NCBI GenBank assembly: GCA_003246795.1
Contig: QKCS01000316.1
Location: 1 to 14,638, forward strand
DNA: 14,638 nucleotides
Direction of reading: 5' to 3'
Origin: Alphaproteobacteria bacterium
GTDB taxonomy: Bacteria; Pseudomonadota; Alphaproteobacteria; Micropepsales; Micropepsaceae
Part shown: one piece after another, positions 1 to 6,675 of the stretch
Layout of the letters: each line of letters opens with the position of its first letter
How positions within the stretch are numbered: position 1 is the first letter of the stretch
Made by a program: the position numbers and the translations under genes
Notes under the pieces: generated by a model
What the model saw: the letters and a program-made list of their open reading frames with translations, nothing else
Told to the model about the DNA's origin: nothing
Database searches by the model: none

Positions 1-990
1 CCAATTGCGAGCGTCGAGGAAGCCGCGGACGCGATCAAGACCATGGTCGTGCGCGGCGCGCCGCTGATCGGGGCCACGGCGGCTTACGGCGTTTGCTTGG
101 CCCTGCGGCAGGATGCGTCCGACGACGCGCTGGAGCGCGCGTACGACGCGTTGCTGCAGACGCGGCCGACGGCGATCAATCTGAAATGGGCGCTCGACGA
201 AATGATGGCGGCGGTGCGCAACCGTCCGCAGTCGGAGCGCGTCGCCGTCGCGTATGCGCGGGCGGCGAAATTGTGCGACGACGACGTGGCGACGAACGAG
301 GCCATCGGCCGCCACGGCCTCAAGCTCATCGAGGCGGTCGCGGAGCGCAAGCGCGGGGCGCGCGTCAACGTGCTGACCCACTGCAATGCCGGCTGGCTCG
401 CCTGCGTCGATTGGGGCACGGCGCTGGCGCCGATGTACATGGCGCACGACAAGGGCATTCCGATCCACGTTTGGGTCGACGAGACGCGGCCGCGCAATCA
501 AGGCGGCTCGTTGACGGCCTATGAACTCGGCGCGCACGGTGTTGCGCATTCGATCATCGCCGACAACGCCGGCGGGCATTATATGCAGCACGGCGAGGTC
601 GACATGTGCATCGTCGGCACCGATCGGACGACGGCGTCGGGCGACGTCGCGAATAAGATCGGCACCTATCTGAAGGCGCTGGCGGCGAAGGACAACAACG
701 TGCCGTTCTACGTCGCGCTGCCGTCGTCGACGATCGATTGGACGATTTCGGACGGGGTGAAGGGCATCGAGATTGAAGAACGCAGCGGGCGTGAAATCAC
801 GCACGTTCTAGGCCGCAGTGCGGCGGGCGACGTGTTGACCGTGGAGTTGACGGCGCCGGGAAGCCCCGCGCGCAATCCCGCCTTCGACGTGACGCCGGCG
901 CGTCTCGTCACCGGCCTCATCACGGAACGGGGCGTCGCGGCGGCGATGCGCGAAGGGCTGCTCGGCCTCTTTCCGGAACGGGCGACGTGA
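1..990 (+). CDS. mtnA: S-methyl-5-thioribose-1-phosphate isomerase, 5'-truncated by window edge
   Basis: Isomerises 5-methylthioribose-1-phosphate to 5-methylthioribulose-1-phosphate in cytoplasmic methylthioadenosine salvage; family members can also act on 5-deoxyribose-1-phosphate. The reading frame is open from base 1, and the codons before the internal ATG at 43 translate to family-like sequence (VEEAADAIKT leading into VVRGAPLIGATAAYG), so the true start lies outside the window. About 329 residues are visible against a usual length near 365, so roughly 35-40 N-terminal residues are missing. The catalytic cysteine is in THCNAGWLA (codon 382-384) and the catalytic aspartate in VGTDRT (codon 622-624), followed by SGDVANKIGTY. 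The stop overlaps the GTG start of the downstream aldolase by four bases (GTGA). Family assignment is firm; the physiological substrate is inferred from context. Confidence 0.96.
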   Translation, partial: PIASVEEAADAIKTMVVRGAPLIGATAAYGVCLALRQDASDDALERAYDALLQTRPTAINLKWALDEMMAAVRNRPQSERVAVAYARAAKLCDDDVATNEAIGRHGLKLIEAVAERKRGARVNVLTHCNAGWLACVDWGTALAPMYMAHDKGIPIHVWVDETRPRNQGGSLTAYELGAHGVAHSIIADNAGGHYMQHGEVDMCIVGTDRTTASGDVANKIGTYLKALAAKDNNVPFYVALPSSTIDWTISDGVKGIEIEERSGREITHVLGRSAAGDVLTVELTAPGSPARNPAFDVTPARLVTGLITERGVAAAMREGLLGLFPERAT

Positions 991-1703
991 AGCGCACAGC
1001 CGTGCGGCGGCGGGTCGGGCGGATGCTGCAGAAGCGTGCAGCGCCTGCGGGCGCCAATGTCCGGAGCGACGTCATCTCATTCGGCCAGCGCATGTCGTCG
1101 AGCGGACTTTCGCCCGGCAAGAGCGGCAATCTCTCCGTGCGCGTCGACAATGCGATGCTGATCACGCCGACGGGGATCGCCTACAACGAGATGCGGCCGG
1201 TCGATCTCGTCGAGGTGCGCTTCGACGGACGGCTCGCGGCTGGGCAGCGCATCGCCTCCAGCGAATGGCGATTGCACCTGGCGATCTACAAGGCGCGGGC
1301 GGACGTGGGCGCCATCGTCCATACGCATTCGCTCAACGCGACGGCGCTCTCGTGCCTTCGCCGGAGCATCCCCGCGTTCCACTATATGATCGCCGAGTTC
1401 GGCGGCGATCGCATCGCCTGCGCGCCTTATGCGCTCTACGGGAGCGAGGAACTGGCGCGTCACGCGGTGAAGGCGCTTGGCGCACAGGAAGGGTGTTTGC
1501 TGGCAAACCATGGTGCGGTTGCCGTGGGCGAGACATTGCGTCAGGCTTACGAGCGCGCTGCGGCGCTCGAAGTGCTGGCGTCACAATACGCGCGGGCGCT
1601 GCAAATGGGGCGGCCGCGCACGTTGCCCAAGCGCGAAATGGCGCGCGTGTTGGAGAAGTTCAAAACGTACGGCAAACAGACGGACGTGAAGGCGAAATCA
1701 TGA
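987..1703 (+). CDS. Class II (FucA-like) aldolase, candidate 5-methylthioribulose/5-deoxyribulose-1-phosphate aldolase
   Basis: Zinc-dependent class II aldolase/adducin family, 238 residues. The sequence tracks E. coli L-fuculose-1-phosphate aldolase as I recall it: GKSGNLSVR (phosphate loop), MLITPTGIAY, ASSEWRLHLAIY (catalytic Glu), HTHSLNATAL (two metal His), IPAFHYMIAEFGGD, CAPYALYGS, LLANHGAVAVG (third metal His) and a C-terminal VLEKFKTYG. Next to mtnA, the likely role is Ald2-type cleavage of (5-methylthio- or 5-deoxy-)ribulose-1-phosphate to DHAP plus an aldehyde, the DHAP shunt. An MtnB dehydratase from the same superfamily is the alternative, but the close FucA match argues against it. 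GTG at 987 gives a GTGA overlap with mtnA. ATG at 1023 is a possible shorter start, because the N-terminus is about 20 residues longer than FucA. The stop overlaps the next gene as ATGA. Confidence 0.9.
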   Translation: MKRTAVRRRVGRMLQKRAAPAGANVRSDVISFGQRMSSSGLSPGKSGNLSVRVDNAMLITPTGIAYNEMRPVDLVEVRFDGRLAAGQRIASSEWRLHLAIYKARADVGAIVHTHSLNATALSCLRRSIPAFHYMIAEFGGDRIACAPYALYGSEELARHAVKALGAQEGCLLANHGAVAVGETLRQAYERAAALEVLASQYARALQMGRPRTLPKREMARVLEKFKTYGKQTDVKAKS

Positions 1704-2443
1704 GCGTCGTTCTGATCACCGGCGCGGCGAAGCGGCTGGGTCGCGCGATTGCGCTCAAAGTGGCAGAGGGCGGCAACGACATCGCGATCCACTATCGGTC
1801 GAGCAAGCCCGAGGCGGAATCGCTGGCGGCCGAGATCAAAGCGCTAGGGCGGCGGGCCGCCTTGGTCGACGGCGACCTCGAAGACGAGTCGCAAGTCATG
1901 ACGCTCGTGCCGCGCGCGGCTGCGGCGCTGGGGCCGGTGACGGGGCTCGTCAACAGCGCGTCGGTGTTTGAGGACGACCGGATCGAGAGCGCGACACGGG
2001 CGAGCTGGGACAAGCATATGAACACGAACCTGCGGGCGCCGTTGGTGCTGTCGCAGAGCTTTGCGCGGCTGTTGCCGGCCGAGACGCATGGCGCGATCGT
2101 CAATCTCATCGATCAGGCCGTCTTGAACCTGACGCCGCAGTTCCTGTCTTACACGGTTTCGAAGGCGGGGCTTTGGACGCTGACGCAGACGTTGGCCCAG
2201 GCGCTGGCGCCGTGGGTGCGGGTCAATGCGGTCGCACCGGGGCCGTCGCTCAAGGCCGACAAGCAGAGCCAGGCCAATTTCGACGCCCACGTCCAGGCGA
2301 CCTTGCTGCGCCGGCCGTCCGCGCCCGAAGACATTGCCGGGGCCGTGCACTATCTCTTGTCGGCCAAGGCCGTGACCGGGCAGATGATCGCCGTCGACAG
2401 CGGACAGCATTTGGCATGGTCGCGGGATAAGTTCTTCGAATAG
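1700..2443 (+). CDS. folM: Short-chain dehydrogenase of pteridine reductase / FolM type
   Basis: NADPH-dependent short-chain dehydrogenase, 247 residues, probably reducing a pterin (dihydromonapterin or dihydrofolate reductase activity). The N-terminal cofactor loop is TGAAKRLG (residues 7-14), with Arg12 where classical SDRs have Gly. This TGxxxRxG form is typical of PTR1 and FolM. The usual catalytic Ser is replaced by Asp138 (NLIDQAV), followed by Tyr151 and Lys155 (YTVSK); the D-x12-Y-x3-K spacing matches that of Leishmania PTR1. VNSASVF and the C-terminal VTGQMIAVDSGQHL also resemble FolM. The ATG overlaps the aldolase stop (ATGA), and folB begins eight bases after this stop, which strongly supports a pterin role. 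The family call is solid. The symbol rests on motifs and neighbourhood, and a generic SDR function remains possible. Confidence 0.8.
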   Translation: MSVVLITGAAKRLGRAIALKVAEGGNDIAIHYRSSKPEAESLAAEIKALGRRAALVDGDLEDESQVMTLVPRAAAALGPVTGLVNSASVFEDDRIESATRASWDKHMNTNLRAPLVLSQSFARLLPAETHGAIVNLIDQAVLNLTPQFLSYTVSKAGLWTLTQTLAQALAPWVRVNAVAPGPSLKADKQSQANFDAHVQATLLRRPSAPEDIAGAVHYLLSAKAVTGQMIAVDSGQHLAWSRDKFFE

Positions 2444-2451
2444 GCGCGGAA

Positions 2452-2862
2452 ATGAGCGAACGCACGAATGTTCAGCCTCTTAGGATCGCGGACGCGCGCA
2501 AGCGTATCCGGCACGTCTTCGTGCGCGACCTCGAACTCAACGCCAATATCGGCGTCTATCACCGCGAGAAGGGTCAACTGCAGCCCGTGCGGATCAATGT
2601 CGATCTGACCGTCGAAGAGATGGACGGCGAACTCGGCGACAAGCTCGCCAACGTGGTCGACTACGGCGCGGTGGTTGACGGCATCAAGGAGATTTTGGCG
2701 GGCGGACATTTGAACTTGGTCGAAACGCTGGCCGAGAAGATCGCGGCCCATTGCCTGGCCGACGCCCGGGTGAAAGTCGCGCGCGTGCGGATCGAGAAGC
2801 TGAAGGTGATCGCGGAGGCGCATTCGGTCGGCGTCGAGATCGAACGCGAAGCGAGCGGCTAG
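2452..2862 (+). CDS. folB: Dihydroneopterin aldolase
   Basis: Cleaves 7,8-dihydroneopterin to 6-hydroxymethyl-dihydropterin plus glycolaldehyde in folate synthesis; it is a cytoplasmic oligomer. The 136 residues contain LELNANIGVYHREK (conserved Glu39), VNVVDYGAV-like NVVDYGAV (Tyr71), HLNLVETLAEKIA (pterin-binding Glu91) and RVRIEKLKV, whose Lys116 corresponds to the catalytic lysine. The C-terminal VGVEIER is typical. About 20 extra N-terminal residues precede the conserved core, giving a slightly longer protein than the usual ~120. It follows the FolM-like reductase by eight bases, so the pair probably acts in pterin metabolism. No strong Shine-Dalgarno sequence is seen before the ATG (GGCGCGGAA), which fits translation coupled to the upstream gene. 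Confidence 0.95.
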   Translation: MSERTNVQPLRIADARKRIRHVFVRDLELNANIGVYHREKGQLQPVRINVDLTVEEMDGELGDKLANVVDYGAVVDGIKEILAGGHLNLVETLAEKIAAHCLADARVKVARVRIEKLKVIAEAHSVGVEIEREASG

Positions 2863-2880
2863 GGCCCTTGCCCTGACGGC

Positions 2881-4839
2881 ATGAGCGAGCAGAACCAGGA
2901 CATCACCGTCGACACGCCGGGACAGCTTGCCGCCGGCGCGGCCGTCATTGCGGACTATCTGACGCGCCTGCCGAACGCGCCCGGCGTCTATCGCATGGTC
3001 TCGCGCGACGGGGATGTGCTCTACGTCGGCAAGGCCGCGAATCTCAAGAAGCGCGTGCAGGCCTACACGAAGCCGTACGACCAGCCGGCGCGGATCGCGC
3101 GGATGATCGCAAACACGGCGTCGATGGAGTTCGTGCAGACGAATTCCGAGGTTGAGGCGCTTCTGCTCGAAGCCAACCTGATCAAGCGGCTGAAGCCGCG
3201 CTACAACGTTCATCTGCGCGACGACAAATCGTTTCCGTTCATTCTGGTGACGGGCGACCACGCGGCGCCGCAGATCATCAAGCATCGCGGGGCGAAGAAC
3301 CGGAAGGGCGAGTATTTCGGGCCGTTCGCCTCGGCCTATTCGGTGAACCGCACGCTGAACACGCTGCAGCGTGCGTTTCTGCTGCGCAGTTGTTCGGATT
3401 CCGTGTTCGAGAGCCGGACGCGGCCGTGCCTGCTCTTTCAGATCAAGCGGTGTTCCGCGCCGTGCGTGGGCAAGGTGTCGGCGGAGGACTACCAACATCT
3501 CGTCGACCAAGCGGTCGGGTTCCTCCGCGGCAAGAGCCAAGACGTGAAGGAAGAGCTCTCGCATGAAATGGAAGCGTCCGCCGACGCGCTCGATTTCGAG
3601 AAGGCGGCGCGGCTGCGCGACCGGGTGCGGGCGCTGGCGCATGTTCAGCTTCAGCAGGGCATCAATCCGCAAACGATCGACGAGGCGGATCTGTTCGCGG
3701 CGTATCAGGACGGCGGGCACACCTGCATCCAGGTGTTCTTCTTCCGCTCGGGGCAGAACTGGGGCAACCGTGCGTATTTTCCGCGGCATGATCGCGCGGT
3801 CGAGGCCGGCGAAGTGCTCGACAGTTTCCTGGCGCAGTTCTACGACGAGCGCGAACCACCGAAGCTCGTCATTGTCAGCCACGACGTGCCGGGCCGCGAA
3901 CTGCTTGAGCAGGCGTTGTCGATCAAGGCGGACCGGCGCGTGGAAGTCTTGCTGCCGCAACGCGGCGAGAAACGCGAGGTAATGGCGCAGGCGGTGATGA
4001 ACGCGCGCGAGTCGCTGGCGCGGCGGATGGCGGAGAGCGCGACGCAGCTCCAACTCTTGGAAGGCGTCGCGAAGGCGTTCGGGCTCGACGAGGCGCCGCA
4101 GCGGATCGAGGTCTACGACAACAGCCACATCCAGGGCACGAACGCGGTCGGCGCGATGATCGTCGCGGGGCCGGAGGGGTTCGTCAAAAACCAATACCGC
4201 AAGTTCAACATCAAGAGCACGGATCTCACACCCGGCGACGATTACGCGATGATGCGCGAGGTGCTGACGCGCCGGTTCAGGCGCCTGATGAAGGAACAGG
4301 AGGAAGAGAAGGAACAGGAGGAAGAGGCGCGCGAGGCTGGCGTCGCGTTCGACGAAAAGGCGGCGGACGACGAGCCTGACGACGTCACCGTACCCGATCT
4401 GGTGCTCATCGATGGCGGGGCAGGGCAACTGGCCGTGGCGTGCGAAGTGTTCGCCGCACTGGGCGTGTCAGGCGTGAAGCTCGTCGCGATCGCCAAGGGG
4501 CCGGAGCGCGACGCCGGACGTGAACGATTTTTCATGCCGGGGCGCGAACCATTCCACCTCGAGTTCAAAAGCCCGGTCCTCTTCTATCTGCAGCGCCTGC
4601 GCGACGAGGCGCACCGATTTGCGATCGGCACCCATCGGGCGAAACGCGCGCAAACGCTCGCTTCTTCGCCGCTTGATGAAATCGAAGGAATCGGACCGAC
4701 GCGGAAACGCGCGCTTCTCAACCATTTCGGGTCGGGGCGGGCGGTCACCCATGCGGGGTTGTCAGACCTCGAATCCGTCAAGGGGATCAGCAAGGCGATG
4801 GCGCGAAAAATCTACGATCATTTCCACGACAAGGGCTGA
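2881..4839 (+). CDS. uvrC: UvrABC excinuclease subunit C
   Basis: Makes the dual incisions around bulky DNA lesions after UvrB loads. 652 residues. An N-terminal GIY-YIG nuclease begins near residue 30 (APGVYRM, LYVGK at 47-51, NLKKRV with Arg58). Four cysteines at 171, 183, 191 and 195 match the spacing of the [4Fe-4S] ligands described for E. coli UvrC. A UVR domain lies near 222-256 (DALDFEKAARLRDRV) and contacts UvrB. The RNase H-like nuclease has EVYDNSHIQGT (Asp413), LIDGGAGQL (Asp511) and RDEAHRFA (His578). C-terminal helix-hairpin-helix motifs include LDEIEGIGPTRKRALL and LESVKGISKAMARKI. An acidic insert (about 471-502), part of it a perfect tandem duplication, separates two parts of the RNase H-like domain. 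No clear Shine-Dalgarno sequence precedes the ATG, and 18 bases separate it from folB. Confidence 0.98.
   Translation: MSEQNQDITVDTPGQLAAGAAVIADYLTRLPNAPGVYRMVSRDGDVLYVGKAANLKKRVQAYTKPYDQPARIARMIANTASMEFVQTNSEVEALLLEANLIKRLKPRYNVHLRDDKSFPFILVTGDHAAPQIIKHRGAKNRKGEYFGPFASAYSVNRTLNTLQRAFLLRSCSDSVFESRTRPCLLFQIKRCSAPCVGKVSAEDYQHLVDQAVGFLRGKSQDVKEELSHEMEASADALDFEKAARLRDRVRALAHVQLQQGINPQTIDEADLFAAYQDGGHTCIQVFFFRSGQNWGNRAYFPRHDRAVEAGEVLDSFLAQFYDEREPPKLVIVSHDVPGRELLEQALSIKADRRVEVLLPQRGEKREVMAQAVMNARESLARRMAESATQLQLLEGVAKAFGLDEAPQRIEVYDNSHIQGTNAVGAMIVAGPEGFVKNQYRKFNIKSTDLTPGDDYAMMREVLTRRFRRLMKEQEEEKEQEEEAREAGVAFDEKAADDEPDDVTVPDLVLIDGGAGQLAVACEVFAALGVSGVKLVAIAKGPERDAGRERFFMPGREPFHLEFKSPVLFYLQRLRDEAHRFAIGTHRAKRAQTLASSPLDEIEGIGPTRKRALLNHFGSGRAVTHAGLSDLESVKGISKAMARKIYDHFHDKG
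4291..4326 (+). repeat. Perfect 18-bp tandem duplication inside uvrC
   Basis: Two exact head-to-tail copies of AAGGAACAGGAGGAAGAG occupy 4291-4308 and 4309-4326. They are in frame and encode KEQEEE twice (residues 471-482 of UvrC). The unit length is a multiple of three, so gain or loss of a copy would keep the reading frame. The unit also contains AGGAGG, a Shine-Dalgarno-like hexamer, twice. Confidence 0.95.
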
Positions 4840-4869
4840 CAACGCCGTGAGCGTGCTAATGTGCGGCAC

Positions 4870-5469
4870 ATGGGCGATCACCTCCCGAACCTGTTGACCC
4901 TCGCCCGGATCGGGCTTGTTCCTGCGTTCGTCGCGGCTTTTTGGCTGCCGATGCCGGCGGGGCGTTGGGTGGCGTTCGTAGTCTTTCTTGTGGCGGCGGT
5001 GACCGACTACGCGGACGGCTGGATCGCGCGCAAGCGCAATGCGGAGTCGCGGTTGGGCGCGATGCTCGATCCCATCGCCGACAAGCTTCTGATCGCGGCG
5101 GCGCTGATGATGCTCGTCTACATGGACGATATTCGCGGCTTCGTGATCGTTCCGGCGCTGGTCATCTTGATCCGCGAGATACTGGTTTCGGGCATGCGCG
5201 AATTCCTGGCGACGATCCATGTGCAGGTTCCGGTATCGTCGATTTCCAAGTTCAAGACGACCGTGCAGGTGATCGCGCTTGCGATCCTGATCGTTGCGCC
5301 GGCCATCGAACACGTGTGGGGCGGCTTGCATCAGATCGGCATCGTCTCGCTTTGGGGCGCGGCGGTTCTGACCATCTACACCGGCGCCTCCTATGTGCTG
5401 GCGAACGTCGCGCATGTGTCGGGCGAGCATGCGCGGCCGCGCCGCCGCCACGCCGAGCGCACGTCGTGA
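4870..5469 (+). CDS. pgsA: CDP-diacylglycerol--glycerol-3-phosphate 3-phosphatidyltransferase
   Basis: Inner-membrane enzyme making phosphatidylglycerophosphate, the committed step to phosphatidylglycerol and cardiolipin. The CDP-alcohol phosphatidyltransferase signature DxxDGxxAR-x8-GxxxDxxxD is complete: Asp46, Asp49, Gly50, Arg54, Gly63, Asp67 and Asp71 in 199 residues. Several hydrophobic segments are visible, around 11-28, 33-48, 73-86, 91-108, 131-148 and 157-180, ending in a basic cytoplasmic tail (RPRRRHAERTS). The N-terminus NLLTLARIGLVP is typical. I chose ATG at 4870 over GTG at 4861, three codons upstream, because it places the start closest to the conserved core; neither has a good ribosome binding site. 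The order uvrC-pgsA-moaD-moaE is common in alphaproteobacteria. The stop overlaps the moaD GTG (GTGA). Confidence 0.94.
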   Translation: MGDHLPNLLTLARIGLVPAFVAAFWLPMPAGRWVAFVVFLVAAVTDYADGWIARKRNAESRLGAMLDPIADKLLIAAALMMLVYMDDIRGFVIVPALVILIREILVSGMREFLATIHVQVPVSSISKFKTTVQVIALAILIVAPAIEHVWGGLHQIGIVSLWGAAVLTIYTGASYVLANVAHVSGEHARPRRRHAERTS

Positions 5470-5717
5470 AGCTTCTCTACTTCGCCTGGGTGCGCGAGAA
5501 GGTTGGACGCAGCGAAGAGACGATCGACGTGCCCCAAGGCGCGAACACCGTCGGCGACTTGGCGCTGTGGCTTAAGTCGCGCGGCGGCGGGTATGCGGAA
5601 GCCTTCGCCGACATGAAACGCGTCCGTGCGGCGGTCAACCAGGAGCACGCCGATCTTTTGGCGCCGGTGGGCGCGCGGGACGAGGTAGCGTTCTTTCCTC
5701 CGGTCACGGGCGGATGA
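5466..5717 (+). CDS. moaD: Molybdopterin synthase small (sulfur carrier) subunit
   Basis: Ubiquitin-fold sulfur carrier that is adenylated and thiocarboxylated at its C-terminus, then donates sulfur to cyclic pyranopterin monophosphate in molybdenum cofactor synthesis. 83 residues, start GTG. It begins KLLYFAWVREKVG and ends FFPPVTGG, with the diagnostic terminal Gly-Gly. EEVAFFPP-type sequence before the tail is present as RDEVAFFPPV. The GTG overlaps the pgsA stop, and the gene's own stop overlaps moaE as ATGA, so the two synthase subunits are translationally coupled. Length and the terminal diglycine make the call firm. Confidence 0.94.
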   Translation: MKLLYFAWVREKVGRSEETIDVPQGANTVGDLALWLKSRGGGYAEAFADMKRVRAAVNQEHADLLAPVGARDEVAFFPPVTGG

Positions 5718-6163
5718 CGGTCAAGGTTCAACGCGAAGATTTCGATCCGGGCGCGGAGATTGCGCGTCTGCATGAGGGGCGTTCCGACATCGGCGCGGTC
5801 GTCAGTTTCGTGGGCGTCGTGCGCGGCGACAGCGGCGGCGACAAGCTGAGAACCATGACGCTCGAGCATTTTCCGGGGATGACGGAGCGGGAGCTCGAGC
5901 GTATCGCCGAGGAAGCGCGCGAACGCTGGTCGCTCGACGGCGTGACGATCGTCCACCGGTACGGCGAGCTGAAGCCCGGCGAGCGCATCGTCTTGGTCGT
6001 GACGGCGGCGGGGCACAGGCACGCGGCATTCGAGGCGGGTTCGTTCTTGATGGATTACCTCAAGACGAAGGCGCCGTTCTGGAAGCGCGAGATGCGCGAA
6101 TCCGGCGAGCATTGGGTCGAAGCGCGCGAGAGCGACGATCGCGCGGCCGAGCGGTGGCGTTGA
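5714..6163 (+). CDS. moaE: Molybdopterin synthase catalytic (large) subunit
   Basis: Forms the MoaD2-MoaE2 heterotetramer that inserts two sulfurs into cyclic pyranopterin monophosphate to make molybdopterin. 149 residues, the usual length. Visible motifs are SFVGVVRGD (Arg37), LEHFPGMTE, HRYGELKPGE, AGHRHAAFEA and LKTKAPFWKRE, with Lys117 and Lys124 matching the active-site lysines Lys119 and Lys126 of E. coli MoaE. It is coupled to moaD by a four-base ATGA overlap. No other molybdenum cofactor genes (moaA, moaC, mog, moe) are in the window, so the rest of the pathway must be encoded elsewhere. Confidence 0.96.
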   Translation: MTVKVQREDFDPGAEIARLHEGRSDIGAVVSFVGVVRGDSGGDKLRTMTLEHFPGMTERELERIAEEARERWSLDGVTIVHRYGELKPGERIVLVVTAAGHRHAAFEAGSFLMDYLKTKAPFWKREMRESGEHWVEARESDDRAAERWR

Positions 6164-6170
6164 GGGCGCC

Positions 6171-6452
6171 GTGGCGGCGTCGAAGACCAAGCGCTGGTCG
6201 AATCGGGTCACTCATGAGAGCAATGCGCTCGACCTCGAGCCCGGCGTCTTCACCTGGGACGATCCCAAGCGCATTGCCGCCTCGCTTCGCCGCTCGGCGC
6301 TGAAGAGCCGGCGGCGCAAGGCCGAACCCTTCCGTTCGGCGCTGTCGATGCTGACGTTCTACGTCAACCGCGCCGGGCGGAACTTGAGCGAGCGGCAGCG
6401 GCGCGTGCTCATGAAAGCCAAGGACGAGCTCCGCCGCCAGTTCGGCCGCTGA
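6171..6452 (+). CDS. DUF3175 family small basic protein
   Basis: 93 residues, GTG start, seven bases after moaE. From memory this matches the DUF3175 family: KRWSNRVTHESNALDLEPGVF, DDPKRIAASLRRSA, RRRKAEPFRSALSMLTFYVNRAG and a C-terminal KAKDELRRQFGR. The protein is Arg/Lys-rich with no signal peptide or membrane segment, so it is probably cytoplasmic and may bind nucleic acid; that is inference. The function of the family is not known to me. It heads a co-directional group of small basic proteins that ends in an erythromycin-esterase-like gene. The close spacing to moaE suggests it could be transcribed from the upstream operon. No Shine-Dalgarno sequence is obvious (GAGGGCGCC precedes the GTG). 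Confidence 0.85.
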   Translation: MAASKTKRWSNRVTHESNALDLEPGVFTWDDPKRIAASLRRSALKSRRRKAEPFRSALSMLTFYVNRAGRNLSERQRRVLMKAKDELRRQFGR

Positions 6453-6504
6453 GCGTTGAGCTACATCAAAATCGCCGGCCGGTCCGTGTGCAAGATGATG
6501 CGCC

Positions 6505-6660
6505 ATGATCAGGAAACTGAAGTCGGGCCAGTACCGGCTCTATTCGCGCAAGAAGAATCCCAGGACGGGGCGGCGGCGCAATCTCGGCACGTTTCCGACG
6601 CGCGAGGCGGCTTTGAAGCACGAGCGGGCGGTCCAATACTTCAAGCGTCACGGCAAGTAA
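6505..6660 (+). CDS. 51-residue very basic protein, integrase-arm/AP2-like pattern
   Basis: A short gene of 51 codons, ATG to TAA. Translation begins MIRKLKSGQYRLYSRKKNP, continues TGRRRNLGTFPTREAALKHE and ends AVQYFKRHGK. It has 17 Lys/Arg and only two acidic residues. I recall near-identical small hypothetical proteins in rhizobia. The layout of two or three short strands (YRLYSRK, RRRNLGTF) followed by one helix (TREAALKHERAVQYFKRH) is like the AP2/arm-type DNA-binding domains at the N-terminus of tyrosine integrases. It could therefore be a stand-alone nucleic-acid-binding domain; this is inference from pattern only. The next gene starts 15 bases downstream behind a strong ribosome binding site. 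Confidence 0.8.
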   Translation: MIRKLKSGQYRLYSRKKNPRTGRRRNLGTFPTREAALKHERAVQYFKRHGK

Positions 6661-6662
6661 CG

Positions 6663-6669
6663 AAGGAGG
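6663..6669 (+). promoter_or_regulatory. Strong Shine-Dalgarno site AAGGAGG
   Basis: AAGGAGG lies six bases before the ATG at 6676, just after the TAA of the 51-residue gene. It fixes the start of the 141-residue protein and supports both short genes being real. Confidence 0.8.
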
Positions 6670-6675
6670 CGGCCG

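Noticed and set aside
2861..2874. Short hairpin AGGGC-CCTT-GCCCT between folB and uvrC
   Set aside because: Only five-base arms and no T-run, so not a terminator. An effect on uvrC initiation is possible but cannot be supported.
2350..4428. 692-codon open frame on the minus strand opposite folB and uvrC
   Set aside because: It has Arg/His/Leu-rich low-complexity composition with no recognisable domain and is fully antisense to two well-supported genes. Long antisense frames are common in GC-rich DNA.
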